A DNA stretch of 64,000 bases from Locusta migratoria (GCA_026315105.1 CM048755.1:215624333-215688332); one strand, 5' to 3'. Shown: positions 9,787-21,170, counted from the stretch's first letter. Notes: generated from the sequence alone by a model not told the origin. Numbers and translations: made by a program.

Positions 9787-11371
9787 TGTAAATCATTATC
9801 TACTATGCATATACAAAGTGGAGTTAATTGCCACAGTTCCATCTCCTTAATCGGGAATAACTTCAGAAACTACTGTATGGATTTCTATATAATATGCACC
9901 AGACTGATTTACAAGGAGGTTTTTTGCGTGTCTTTTAATATTATTTCGAACAAATGGTCTGAACAATGATGCAATGATGTTCCCCAGAATTGAGAAAATG
10001 ATGCCATCGGATTCTAGCGGTGAATGGCAGAACTCCTTCACTTATTGTTAGTATCTCGGCAGGTCGCACGTCCCTGATGTCAGTAACGATTCAGGGTGCA
10101 AAGCTTATGGGGGCGCCAGATGGGCAGCAGTGTAACGATAATTATTACGGTTTTGGGAAGGTATGCAAATGAACTGATCAAGTTTAGCGTAGGCTATAGC
10201 ATGAATTAGGTTTTAATAATAATAACTAATTAGAAATATTATTATTTATATTCCTGCCTGTTTTATAACTTTGAAGTACGCAACTGCCTGCTGCGTCTGC
10301 ATTGCACATAAAGGCTGAACTTTTTGATCATGCGCCGACCACAGACCATGAACTTTGTTTATGCAGTAGTATTTTGACATCCCAACCAAAATTGCAGGAA
10401 CACGAACTGAGTGTTTTGCGTGTACTACAGATTTATGTAATCGTAATTTTACCTTTAATCGATCGGGAAGTGTTTCGCTTTTTGTTGTGTTGGTTCTATA
10501 CCTTAATCGGTCAAATAGGAACACTACAGGAACACTTCGTTTTCTGTCCGCCTCTCTCTCTCTGTCCGACTGTTAAACCCCCTTTTCTCGTGAACGCGTA
10601 GATATATTAAGTTGAAGTTTATGTAACACATTAAAGTCTCTGGTCCCTTAGCAGGCGAACAGTTTGAAGCTCATAAGTAAATGCGATCGAAAGATACGCC
10701 CATTTATGTCATACACATTGATACTTGCAGCGTACTTGTAGATTTACCAAGAATCACGAAATTTGACAAGGAGCTGGTTTTCACAGTACCAGTAAAAAAG
10801 GGAAAAAAAGTTAAAATTAGTTTTTAATTAATTGACAACGATTTTTGTCATGAAAAACTTAACCGGCTATTATGTCCAAGTTGTCGACGGGACATTAAAC
10901 CCTAATCTTCCATCCTTCATTAAAAACTTAAATTACATTCGTTATCTGTCAGAAGCACCAGTTTTCATTAACATGTAGAGTGATTCATGAGGAATATTAG
11001 CGTATACAATGAAGTGGAGCTTCTGCTGTGAAAACGACGCCTTGACCATATATAGAGAAGATAGCTGTCATATCGCCCGATTTCCGTCCAACGTTAATAA
11101 AATAAATTAATAAAACCATAATTGTTTTGTTTACAGTAGATCTTATACTTCGTCAATGCGACGAAAAGGAACATAGGGGGGGGGGGGGGGCGAGGGAGGG
11201 CGAGAAGGAAGAGGAGGCGCCGTATGTCTTGAGGAGGAGGCGGGATATACCAATGTTACGTGGTAGAGGGTGCTTTGTATCGGTGTTACATGGCGAATGA
11301 TGGTGTCTATTGATGTTGCGAGACAGAGGATATTCTGTACAGGCATTACCGGAAATAAAGGTGCTTTGTAC
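9787..11371. other. mostly unassigned DNA
   Basis: AT-rich. Contains a family E fragment near 10869-10925 (GTCGACGGGACATTAAACCC) and a G15 run (11176-11190) in a purine-rich patch. No gene recognised. Confidence 0.45.
10869..10925 (+). repeat. family E repeat end
   Basis: Carries TTGTCGACGGGACATTAAAC then CCTAATCTTCCATCCTTC, shared with the copy ending at 13815 and, inverted, with 14653-14712. Confidence 0.65.
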
Positions 11372-11373
11372 TA

Positions 11374-11895
11374 CAAGGCGCGTCTGAAATGTTCTGTGAA
11401 TGGTCCCATATTTTATTAACCACGCTGGCGAGGGTGAGGTGCCCGCGCATACACATTGAAGGACATGTCAACAAGCGCCCTCTATTGTGCAAAGCACTGC
11501 AGTGAAGTGGTGGTACACGCTGCGACCTAACTAACAGGGCCACTATGATTACTCGTGTCACTGCAACAAGGAGCGCAAATTGGAACAATGGAGCAACCCG
11601 ACTACATGAAGTTAGGCTAAACGGCGACGGAGACCCATGGGATGTTAGTTCAAGTTTATGCTGTTGAAGCAGTGAGTAAAAAGTGTGTGTTTGAGTGGCT
11701 GCGGAGACACAGAACGAGTGACCTCAGTGCTTCGAGCAATTCCACGAGAAGCGTTTGCTGACAATTTCCAATAGCTGTACAGAAGTGTATTGTAGCCAAT
11801 ATCAATTACTTTGAAGGTAAAGAAAGGGCTTTGTTTGTAACTCTTGTTTCTTATATTTCCTGTGACCATTCACCTAACTATTCAGACGCACCTAG
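11374..11895 (+). mobile_element. internally deleted mariner element
   Basis: Terminal inverted repeats at about 11376-11405 (AGGCGCGTCTGAAATGTTC) and 11864-11893 agree at about 25 of 30 positions. TA dinucleotides flank at 11372-11373 and 11896-11897, the mariner target site. Only the first ~50 codons of a transposase and a scrap of its C-terminus remain, so it is non-autonomous. Confidence 0.82.
11587..11838 (+). pseudogene. mariner transposase remnant
   Basis: From the ATG at 11587 the frame reads MEQPDYMKLG, stop, TATETHGMLVQVYAVEAVSK, then KCVFEWLRRHR. This matches the N-terminal helix-turn-helix of mariner transposases (KLGKTATET...FEWFRRF). The Lys codon after KLG is now a stop. The middle of the gene, with all catalytic Asp residues, is missing. 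Near 11800 the frame resumes with NINYFEGK, like the family's C-terminal YFEG. A decayed, non-coding remnant within paired TIRs. Confidence 0.8.
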
Positions 11896-11897
11896 TA

Positions 11898-12778
11898 TGT
11901 TACGTGGCAGACGTTGCTCTGAACCGATTGTATGTCGCAGAGAGTGTTTTCTATTACAGAAGGCGCTTCGTAAAGATGTGTGGTAGTGGGTGCTTACGAG
12001 CTGCGTCACACTGAGAAATGTCGGAAAAGGTAACACAGAAAATGAAAATGGCGCCTAACTAGCGCTGGAGAAGCTCAGCAGGTAAGGGGCTGTAGATCAT
12101 GCCATAATTTTAATCGTAGCTCTACTACGCAGTGGTCAAGAAACAAATTAACTGCAATGATAGACAAGTCGTCCGGCCGTAGATACTTAGTGCTATCCGT
12201 AAAATGCCGAGGTAAGTCGCTATTGTCCAATAAATCCAACAGTGGGAGATAATAAATGTTGAAGCATGGATCGTGGACGGTCTAATGTTTCGTAAACGAT
12301 TCGAGGCATCGAAAAATATTTTCAGTGCGTTATAGTCTGCAAGAGAGAAATTATTTTGTTGCATATTTAGTACTACATATTTTTCTATATTAAAGTTAAA
12401 GCGTTTAAATTTTGAAGATATGAGAATTGTGCTAAGTCTACTTCTACAGCTAAACCTCTTCTAAACGTTGAGAATAATCGTGTTATCTGTGCAGATTAAG
12501 TATGACGCACCAGTGAACTTTTATTTCCATTTTATAAGTTAATCACACGTAACGAGGTGTTGAGTGAAGTGTGCTTGCATATCCCTCTCGCATATAACAA
12601 ATTTTCGTGATATATTAAGGAACATACTACTAAACACGGTGGTTGCCGTTATGTCAGTCTGAACCTCAAAGATCTAACCAAAGTAGTCACTACTGATAGC
12701 AAAGTACATCGCTCTATTTTCTTTAAAGTAGCTGCTGTTTTAAAGCCACTTTCACTAAACAGTTGCGAGATTTATATG
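11898..12778. other. unassigned AT-rich DNA
   Basis: No gene or repeat recognised. Confidence 0.5.
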
Positions 12779-12788
12779 AATATACAGC

Positions 12789-12990
12789 CGCGGCGTATTA
12801 GCCGCGCGTACTGGAGCGCCGTGTTGCGGTGCGCGCGGCCATCCGCCGTCGGGGGTTCGAATCCCCCCTCGTGCATGGATGTTTGTGTCGTCCTTAGTAT
12901 AAGCTAGTTCATAAGTAATTTGTAAGTTTAGGGACTGATGGCCCCGCAGTTAAGTCCCATAAGCTTTACAAACATATCAACATTTTGAAC
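12789..12990 (+). mobile_element. SINE-A, head H5, tail T1
   Basis: Head CCGCGGCGTATTAGCCGCGC joined to a T1 tail (AGTTCATAAGTAATTTGTAAG, GTTAAGTCCC). Near-exact duplication GAATATACAG / GAATAAACAG at 12779-12788 and 12991-13000. The same head type carries tail T2 at 6587-6763. Confidence 0.93.
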
Positions 12991-13000
12991 GAATAAACAG

Positions 13001-13670
13001 TAAATGGCGATTCTGCTCAATATTACTTACCTATAAACTTGCTACTTAATAGAGCCAGCTCTAATGGTTATATATCTGACAACGACACCGTGCAATCATT
13101 ACGAAGGCAAAGACAGCATTATCAAATTAAATACTAAACATGTCGAACTTAGTTTGTGTGTCGCAAAATCCATTTAATACGTCACTACGATCTAAAAGAT
13201 AATTCGTACCCACCATAAAATTACCCCGTAACTGGTGAAATGCTATATTATTTACATAATTGGTGACGTGGGGAGTACATACACCGCAACACAGAAAATT
13301 ATTTAAAATTACTAGGATAAAAGTGAGTTGTAGTGGCCCAGAACTGTGATTTTATTGATTTTACTACGAACAAATACAAGTAATATCCAACGGAACGCAC
13401 ACTCTCTGAATAATATTGTAAAATACGTTGAGTCAAGATTACTAAAAAAATCCAACCATAACCGTTAAATGACCCCAGGTGTAATAATGTGCTCCATCTA
13501 AGTATCAGTACTTGATTAAAGTGTTAATCAGTCACATAAATGATTACGATTCACAACTCTGAAGTGAAGTCAGTCTCAACAGTGTGTCATTCATAGGAAC
13601 TTTAGCAAATACGATCCGTACACTGAATATGAATGGGTACCTTGCAGCCTGCAGAGAACACCTCTAGTTT
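13001..13670. other. unassigned AT-rich DNA
   Basis: No feature recognised. Confidence 0.5.
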
Positions 13671-13679
13671 GCTGTCACC

Positions 13680-13815
13680 TCGCCTTCTCACTCCACGCAG
13701 ATGCCGGGATGGTTCCTTTGAAAGGGCATGACCGAAAAATCGTAGCGCGAGTTCAATGTCTAATGACCACGTTATCTGGGGGACGTTAAACCCTAAGCTT
13801 CCTTCCTTCACTTTG
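13680..13815 (+). repeat. family E repeat
   Basis: Reads ATGCCGGGATGGTTCCTTTG, AAAGGGCATGACCG, TCTAATGACCACG, then GACGTTAAACCCTAAGCTTC. The same order of blocks recurs at 39645-39805. No coding potential; class unknown. Confidence 0.7.
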
Positions 13816-14652
13816 CCGTGGGAATATTGCACATCTCATTAACTCATTTCAATCTCTGAGTACTGGCAGCCACCACATAACCAGTTAAAAGGTGAGATAC
13901 GAAGTGTTGTGGTGGTTTAATTAATGAATATACAAGAGACAAGTCAATTAAAAAATGCACCGTAAAAAGTACAGAAGACGCAGGTATACACCAAGAAGTT
14001 GGAATATACCAAATAGTGTAACACTTCTTGAGGCAGGTATGTAGGGCAAACAAGCAGAACGTTTGATGTGAGATGCAAACAACGAATAAGCTTGGAAGTA
14101 TAAAACAAACCACAATTGCTGAACTCTTAAGAGAACAAAATCATAAACCGATCTGCAGAAAACATGAAAATAATTACAATAAACAATTAAATACCTTATC
14201 ACCTTGCAAGAAATTTCACATATAATAAACCAAAGCGGAAGAGAAAACCCTGTTGAACTATCTAGTACACATATTAAACAACTCATTGTGTAAACTAATA
14301 AATAAAGCGAGTTTACCAGCTTCTCCCATTAACCCATACACAAATCATTTAAACCAATACTAAAATCATCCAAAACTAAAAATTTCACCACACTCTGACA
14401 GATACTGCATTCACACACACGCTGGTAGATATGAAGAAAACAGACATGAACGGACCTTTGTGATCAACATGAGCTGCGTTAAGTAGGTAGGAAGAACAAA
14501 ACTAATTAAATATGAAAAGTCACAAAATGAGTTACGGCCCTTAAATCCAAGTGAAAAACACGTTCGTGAAAAATGTACGGAAAGTTAACAAATCTGCAAA
14601 CTCAAATGGTGGGCATATAGGAGGAAAGACGCTAAAACGCAAGTAACCACTT
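13816..14652. other. unassigned AT-rich DNA
   Basis: Overlapping minus-strand frames (89 and 112 codons at 13844-14286) are rich in F, C and S and have no recognisable domain; probably chance in AT-rich sequence. Confidence 0.45.
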
Positions 14653-14712
14653 TTACGTACGAAGCAAGGAAGGAAAGGATTAACGTCCCGTCGAGAGCGT
14701 GGTCATTGGGGA
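14653..14712 (-). repeat. family E repeat end, inverted
   Basis: GAAGGAAAGGATTAACGTCC then CGTCGAGAGCGTGGTCATTG is the reverse complement of the family E terminus. Confidence 0.65.
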
Positions 14713-14854
14713 CGGTTTTACATAAGAAAAAATCGCACTGACGTGTTTTACAGCCCACTTTAGATTTGTAGTTTTATAAGTTTTTGCAAACATTTTGGAC
14801 CAAAATAATAAGGTAAACAATAAAAAATTACCCTTTTAGGAAAAAAAAATAGGT

Positions 14855-14930
14855 AGTGGCGGGTTTGAGCCACTGACTTTCAGCGTCACAGTCCAACGCA
14901 TTGTCCTCTACGCTACGGCCAAAACTTAGG
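14855..14930 (-). other. tRNA-like remnant
   Basis: On the minus strand a diverged B box (GGCTCAAACCCGCC) follows a possible A-box region (CGTAGCGTAGAGGAC). Too degraded for a working tRNA; probably a SINE head. Confidence 0.35.
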
Positions 14931-15208
14931 AGTTGCGTTCTTTAATCTCTTACTATTGATAGCCGTTGTTAACTGATGCTAATATGACATTTGTAGATAC
15001 TAGATTATCATTTATTGTACGAAGAACGACGTGTTTTTGTTAATCCTTCAGTGCGCCATTGCTTTAAAATGACAACGTGTAAGTTAAAATACGAAAATCA
15101 TCAAATACGCGACGCAAGGTGGCTTATGCCAGAGAGAGTTCTGGGCGAAGAATGTCACGTGACATCTGCGAACAGCTAGTTTTAGTTAATTCAGTGGTGG
15201 GTGTCAAA

Positions 15209-15660
15209 ACTTTGTTATTTTTGCAAATATCTCTCAAACGATACGAGATATGAAAAAACATAAGGGAACAAAACTGTAGAGAATCTTCTCCTCTACAAAT
15301 TCGGTTATTCAATTTTAGCGTCAGATGAACGGTTTACATGCAATTAAAATTACATTACAAACGGCTTCTTTTGGCATTACTAACGTATTTCTTGTCCGAA
15401 ATATTTGAAAAAGCGAGGTTCTGGTCTCTGGTAGCCAACAATTATGTCTGTAAAATTTGGTGCCGATCGGTTGAACGGTTCGAGCTAAAAAGTGGGAACA
15501 CATTACAGCCAGACAGACATCCCAAAATCGCCGTTATATTTGCTAATATCTCTGAAACGATACGAGATATGAAAAAAAAACGCAAGAGAGCAAAGTTGTA
15601 GAGAATTGTCTCCTTTACAAATTCGGTTATTCAATTTTCGTGTCAGGTGAATGGTTAAGC
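15209..15660 (+). repeat. pair of diverged direct repeats, 319 bp apart
   Basis: Blocks 15209-15330 and 15530-15660 share GAAACGATACGAGATATGAA-type sequence, then GTAGAGAAT, CTCCT.TACAAATTCGG and TTATTCAATTTT. The anchor ACGATACG starts at 15238 and 15557. The spacer contains CCGATCGGTTGAACGGTTCG and GACAGACA. Probably part of an unclassified mobile element. Confidence 0.7.
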
Positions 15661-16009
15661 CGTTATTTTTATTTAAATATCGAGCTGTCAAAAGACGATC
15701 GCAAAGGCCCACTTTTAGTGTTACTACCGTAACCTAAAAGTGGGCCAAAATAACGCGAATTGTTTATAATCCGCAAATACTACATCTGAAAACAAAACTG
15801 TAATTTCTAGATCCAACTCAAGATGCCTTTAAATGAAAAGGCGAAACATCTCTCGGAGAAATGAAGAAGAAATAAATAAAAAATGCAGCGAGATATGTGC
15901 TTCTTTATTTTGAAGACGAATAATGCATGCACAGTATTTCGAAGAGAGAGAACTGTTTGCAGACAAATTGTCCAAAAACTAATAAGAGGGTAGTTACTTG
16001 TGGCGCTTC

Positions 16010-16330
16010 CACACCTCGGCTCAGATGGCTCTCAGTGGATTGCGCTCGCTAATGACCAGCGCGGCGAGATTTACGGCTGGCGTTTGCTGGCGGGATGTTA
16101 ATGGGCCGCAGCGGCCAGCAATCGGAAACCTCTGATGGATATGTAAGGCTGAGCTCTGTCCAGCGGCGCTCGCATAATCTTTCAGCGAGTCGAGTCGGTT
16201 TCCTTAATAGCGCGCTGCGGAGGGCATTATGAAAAGGTCCAGGTAGTCGCCGCCACTAATGAGCCGCGCTTTGTCTGCCGGCCTTCCCACGCTACTTTCA
16301 ATTACACAAATTACACCCCTCTCGCTTCTT
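16010..16330. promoter_or_regulatory. GC-rich, repeat-free island (candidate regulatory DNA)
   Basis: Much more GC-rich than its flanks, with no frame of note and no similarity to the window's repeats. Several TAAT cores sit in GC-rich context (GTTAATGGGCCGC, CTTAATAGCGC, CTAATGAGCCGCG), as in many insect conserved non-coding elements. Regulatory role is inference only. Confidence 0.3.
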
Positions 16331-16777
16331 GCTTACGTTTCATTCGCTCCTCCGATCACCGTTCCTTCTCTGGGCTAAGATATTCCGGCTAGTGCCACGG
16401 CTGTCTCCTATGGTAAACGACAAATCACGGATAGTAGAATAATACACATACGAGGGAAAGTAAAGCACAATAATGTCTTTCTTTTTTCGTTCTTTTTTTT
16501 CGGTGATGCAGCTGGAATTTTTTGAATTCCGCAGTGATATACGTAGTATGAGGTGAGTTCGTAGGTTTTCCTGGCGAATATTCTGCCTGAAGGTCTTTTG
16601 GGCATTTAGCCGAAATAACTGATCGTTGTGAAACGAAGTTTCGATGGCATCATCATTAGGCTACTCCAGCTGACTGAGTCGTTTCATAACGGCTAATCAA
16701 ACTGCTGCATGACCGAGAGAACTTCATACGATATAGTCTTAAGGTTGCACTAAGGTGGTATTTTGTTTTCACGTTAT
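16331..16777. other. unassigned DNA
   Basis: No recognisable gene or repeat. Confidence 0.5.
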
Positions 16778-16789
16778 ATCTTAATAACT

Positions 16790-16980
16790 GCCGACCGCAC
16801 TGGCCGAGCGGTCTGCGGCGCGCCAGTCACAGTCTGCACGGCCGCTACGGTCGGGGGTTCGAATCCCCTTCGAGCATGGATGTCTGTGCCGTCTTTAGTA
16901 TAAGGTAGTTCATAAGTAGTTTGTAAGTTTTGGGACTGATGACCCCGCAGTTAAGTCCTTTAAGCTTAACAAACATTTGA
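16790..16980 (+). mobile_element. SINE-A, head H2, tail T1, with TSD
   Basis: Head GCCGACCGCACTGGCCGAGC, tail ending AACAAACATTTGA. Exact 12-bp duplication ATCTTAATAACT at 16778-16789 and 16981-16992. It sits at the upstream edge of an RTE fragment. Confidence 0.95.
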
Positions 16981-16992
16981 ATCTTAATAACT

Positions 16993-17256
16993 ATCGAGGA
17001 GTAGCTGAACAGATTTGGGGAGAAAATAAATTTCTGGCATATCTTGACTAAAATAAGGGGTCAATTGGTGGGACATAGTGAGACACAATCAATCGTCATT
17101 TAGCAGTAGAAAGAAGTGTATGGGGTAAAAATCACGGAGGGATACCAAGAGACGAGTGCAGTAAGCAGATTCAACAGGATATAGTTCGCCGTTCTTATTC
17201 AGAGACGAAGAGTCTTGAACACGACAGGGTAGCGTGGAGAACTGCATCAAATCAGT
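16993..17256 (+). mobile_element. RTE-type LINE, 3' coding fragment
   Basis: Closely follows the C-terminal coding end of the long RTE copy at 52627-55917 (about 55610-55865): GGGGAGAAAATAAATTTCTG, TTGGTGGGACA, GTGTATGGGGTAAAAATCAC, CAGTAAGCAGATTCA, GAGAACTGCATCAAATCAGT. Many substitutions break the frame. Its final bases reappear at 18522-18546 beyond an inserted LINE. Confidence 0.9.
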
Positions 17257-17508
17257 ACATCTACATCCACATGGATACGCTGCAAATCACATTGAAGTGC
17301 ATGGCAGAGGGTTAACCAGTTTTATGATATTTCTCTATAGTTCCTCTCTCTAATAGCTCGCAGGAAAAAAGAACACCTAAATCTTTCCGTTTTCGATCTG
17401 ATTTCTCATATTTTATTATAATGGTCATGTCTCCCTATGTAGGTGGGTGCTAACAATATATGTTCGCATTCTGAAGAGAAAGCTGGTGAAAGAAATTTCG
17501 CAAATAGA

Positions 17509-17708
17509 TCAAATGTTCAAATGTTTGTATAGTCTATGGGACTTAACTACGGGGTCATCAGTCCCTAAACTTACAAACTACTTATGAACTACTTACGAAC
17601 TAGGACGGCACAAATATCCATGCCCGTGGGGGGCTTCGAACCCCCGACCGTAGTGGCCGTGAAGACCGTGACTGGAGCGCCTTAGCCTCCTCGGCCACCG
17701 CGGCCGGC
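17509..17708 (-). mobile_element. SINE-A, head H1, tail T1, nested in LINE
   Basis: Exact 10-bp duplication CGCAAATAGA at 17499-17508 and 17709-17718. Removing it restores the continuous LINE 3' region. Confidence 0.95.
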
Positions 17709-18086
17709 CGCAAATAGAACTCACCGCAAAAAATAACGCCTTTGCTTTTAATGATTTCACCCCAACTCGTGTGTCATTTCCGTGACACTCTCTTCCCTAT
17801 ATCGGGATAATACAAAACGAGCTGCCCTTCTCTGAATTTTCCCTATATCGTTCGTCATTCCCACCTGGTGTGGATCCCACAATGCGCAGCAATACTCCAA
17901 AATGGGACGCACAAGTGTAGTGTAGGCTTTTTCTTTAGTAGAACTGCTGCATCTTCTAAGTGTTCTGCCAATGAAACGTAGCCTTTGGTTCGCCTTCCTT
18001 ACATATCTTCTACGTCTTATTTCCAATTAAAGTTGTTTGTAACTGTTGTTCCTAGGTATTCAGTTGAATTTATGGCCTGTAGATTT

Positions 18087-18288
18087 CAAAAAATGTTCAA
18101 ATGTTTGTAGAACTTATGGGACTTAACTACGGGGTCATCAGTCCCTAAGCTTACAAAGTACTTACGAATTAGCTAAGACTAAGGACGGCACAAACATCCA
18201 TGCCCGAAGGGGGATTCGAACCCCCGACCCTAGTGGCCATGCAGACCGTGAATGGAGCGCCTCAGTCCCCTCGGCCACCGCGGCCGGC
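18087..18288 (-). mobile_element. SINE-A, head H1, tail T1, nested in LINE
   Basis: Exact 11-bp duplication CCTGTAGATTT at 18076-18086 and 18289-18299. It interrupts the reverse transcriptase region between the INQSNLQA and INST segments. Confidence 0.95.
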
Positions 18289-18521
18289 CCTGTAGATTTG
18301 ACTGATTTATGGTGTAAATGAGGTTTAGCGGTTTTCTTTTAGTGCTCATGTGGATGGCTGCACACTTTTTATTATTAAGGGTCAATTGCCAATTTTTTCA
18401 CCATGCAGATATCTAAATCATTTTGTAGTTTCTTTTAAACTTTTGGTGACTTTACTAACCAATAAATGACAGCTTCATCCGCAAGCAGTCTAAGAGAGCT
18501 ATTCAGATTCTCTCCTAAATT

Positions 18522-18546
18522 TGGACTAAAGACCATAACAACAACG
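18522..18546 (+). mobile_element. detached 3' tail of the RTE fragment
   Basis: TTGGACTAAAGACCATAACA continuing ACAACG matches the RTE terminus CCGGACTGAAGACCACAACA at 55873-55892. It belongs to the fragment ending at 17256. Confidence 0.85.
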
Positions 18547-19790
18547 TCAATAATTCGCAAGAAGAGATTTACCAACTGATTTTGTGATTTATTGTAATAT
18601 TTGTACGATTAGTTTTACCTGCAGTTATTACAAGACAGGATATACAAAAATTACGCATCCAGCTTGGATAGAGATTTAAATGAACTACGACAGTAGAAGA
18701 TCACAACACTCTCGTGCAACTTACGCTTACGTTTGTCTCTCAGTGTCTTTATAAACTTAAACTTGACAGTTCAAAGGGATAGTAATTAAAGTTATCAACA
18801 TTATAAGATGCCTGAAAAGCTGTTTATTGCAAAAGGACTGCAATAGTGAGAGCGTTTCAGAAGTATTAAAAGAAAAAAACGTATAAGTGGAACAATTACA
18901 AAAAGAGTAAAAGTCATTGATAGCAAGTCGAAACCTGCATTTATTCCTTAAGACACCGTATTCAAAGAGAGTAACGTCTGGGTAAATATATTTCAAAGAT
19001 CATCATTATGAAACAGCAGTTATTAGGATACAGCAGCCATGAGCAGGAGAGGAACGTCGGATCAGCTGTACTTCCTATGGAGAAGCTTCTACAAAATTTG
19101 AGGACTGTTCGAATGTTTTCATCCACGTTTTCCGACTGATATGTTTGAGTACAGCAAAATGTGCCTTTAAAAGTTGGAAGAAGCCGTACTTTGGATGTAA
19201 TATCGACATTCCTTTTTGAAAGCGCACGCCATGAGTCACTGAGGATTTGCAGGGTGAAGTGTTGACGCACTCGTGGTGTGCTCTATGCAGCTTTCAATGG
19301 ACGAGAGGAGACGCTGTCATAAGTGAGGTTGTAAAATGTCCGCTGAGTTGCCGCAATTAGTTTTTCCCGCAATATTTACAAACGGGACTTGAAATGCCGC
19401 GCGCATAAGAGAAGAACAAACAGAAAAGTCGATGACGCGACTCATTTCAGCTCCAACCAAGCATACAGATGAGGAGGCATTTCTCGTGTATAGTTCACAC
19501 GTCCTGTTCAAATCAATGTAGATAGAACTAATAATCGTGTTCGTACTAAAAGGTGATGTATCTTCTGGAAACTAATTACAACGTTAATGACAGAAGTAAA
19601 TGTAATTCATCCAAGTTTTCCTACAAATGCCAATAAACTAATTAAACAATAAAACTCATAACTTTACTAAACAGGTGTTTCCACTGTCTTTTGCACATTA
19701 TAGTTACATGTTTCATAAAGATGCTATTAGACGACACAAGCGATCAATCTCTGTGCAGAAAAAAATGCGAAATTGAAACAAAATGTACGG

Positions 19791-19832
<42 letters not shown>

Positions 19833-19918
19833 TACGATATCTGTACTTCTAGGATATTTAAGAAAACTTATTATGATTGCTCTTTATAACAGCAATGGAA
19901 TACAAAATTATCATTCTT
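18547..19918. other. unassigned AT-rich DNA
   Basis: Short minus-strand frames (79-102 codons, 18757-19270) have no domain I recognise. Contains the TAA microsatellite at 19791-19832. Confidence 0.45.
19791..19832. repeat. (TAA)n microsatellite
   Basis: About 14 uninterrupted TAA/ATA units. Confidence 0.97.
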
Positions 19919-19930
19919 AGATTTTAGTTT

Positions 19931-20117
19931 TTGCGATGGCCGAGGGGACTGAGGCGCTCCAGTCACGGTCTGCACGGCCACTACGGTCGGGGGTTCGAAT
20001 CCCCCCTCGGGCATGGATATTTGTGCCGTCCTTAGTATTAGCTAGTTCATAAGTAGTTTGTAAGTTTAGGAACTGATGACCCCGTAGTTAAGTCCCATAG
20101 ACTCTAAAAACATTTGA
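19931..20117 (+). mobile_element. SINE-A, head H1 slightly 5'-truncated, tail T1
   Basis: Begins TTGCGATGGCCGAGGGGACT, lacking the usual GCCGGCCGCGG. 12-bp duplication AGATTTTAGTTT at 19919-19930 and 20118-20129. Confidence 0.95.
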
Positions 20118-20263
20118 AGATTTTAGTTTGTTTATTTGTTTCTCTGTCTTTTTATATGTCTGCTTGTCTGTCTGTCCGTCCGTGTGTTGTGTACATGCAT
20201 CACGCCAAAGATATTACATGAAACTATTTTTTGTTTATTTTTTTATTTTTATTTTATTTTATT

Positions 20264-20476
20264 ATGGAGACGCAGCGGGAATGACCGCGCAATCTGAAGC
20301 TTCATGTAACGGACTGCGAGGCCGCTCCCGTCCGAGTTTCGAGTCGTCCTTCTGGCATAAGAGTGTGTGTTGTCCTTAACATAAATTAGTTTAAGTTAAT
20401 GAAAGCAGTTTGTAAGTCTAGGGACCAATAATCTCAATAGTTTGGTCCCTTGCGTTTACAAACATTTGAACATTTC
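20264..20476 (+). mobile_element. SINE-A, diverged
   Basis: Degraded head (GGAGACGCAGCGGGAATGAC), B box GAGTTTCGAGTCGTCC, T2-like tail with TTTGGTCC and ACAAACATTTGAACATTT. Confidence 0.83.
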
Positions 20477-21158
20477 ATTTTGTTTTTAGAAGTCCAACTT
20501 AAAATTTGGCTCATGTTTCATCTGGTACAGTACGGGCGAATCTGGATCCTAAGAGATACAGGGAAACTGTTTTTGGAACCTTTAGGTGCTTTTTTTATGA
20601 AAATAACTTTGCCACACTCAGATATGTGTACAAGCGTGCATTGTCCGCGAAACGTAGTAAAGTTGACAATTTATTTTTTATAAAGATCGAGTCAATTTAT
20701 TGTCAGCATCATTTCATTGCGTTGAAAGAAAAGTATAATTCGGGATATCATATGTGTCGTGTGTTACAGAACCAAACTAAATAAACCAAGGCAGAAATTA
20801 TAGAATCTGTAAAAGTAGTATTTTGTAACATTTTGTTAACACCTATAACAATCGCCAGGCTTTTTGAAAATTCTTACAGGTTCGAGAAACACGCGGACGA
20901 AGTTGCCGGGAGAATTCGTGTACAGATAAAAAAATACTGTACAGTGGAACTTTTACATATTCTGAGATTAAGATCAGAGTGCATAAATTCGATATCTAAT
21001 ACATAAAAATCAATATTCATTTGATCATATTTTATGCATTGCCATACCGTTCATCCGATTTCAATAAAACTGTCAACATATTGTATCCACTTGTGCGAAC
21101 GTTATAGGCATAGTAAAATTAATACAGTTTTTCATGGTACATGGAGACGGGCACCAAT
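20477..21158. other. unassigned DNA
   Basis: Two overlapping plus-strand frames of 77 and 92 codons (20450-20784) have no recognised domain. Confidence 0.45.
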
Positions 21159-21170
21159 CTACAGGGTGGT

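Larger units (their letters stand above)
17257..18521 (-). mobile_element. CR1/Jockey-like LINE, 5'-truncated, nested in RTE
   Basis: A minus-strand non-LTR element that splits the RTE fragment. From high to low coordinates it encodes a decayed reverse transcriptase palm (LADEAVIYW near 18480, in place of the usual [Y/F]ADD), NWQLTLNNKKC, then KANQRLRFIGRTLRR, LVRPILEYCCALWDP and IQRRAARFVLSRYREES (17757-18026), followed by a ~240-bp 3' untranslated end terminating in GTAGATGT. These motifs belong to the CR1/L2/Jockey group; I cannot fix the clade. Catalytic Asp loss, frame breaks and two nested SINEs mean it is dead. Confidence 0.82.

Noticed and set aside
13844..14286. Cysteine- and phenylalanine-rich minus-strand frames as membrane proteins
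   Set aside because: Composition is what AT-rich antisense sequence gives; the frames overlap in different phases and lack any known signature.
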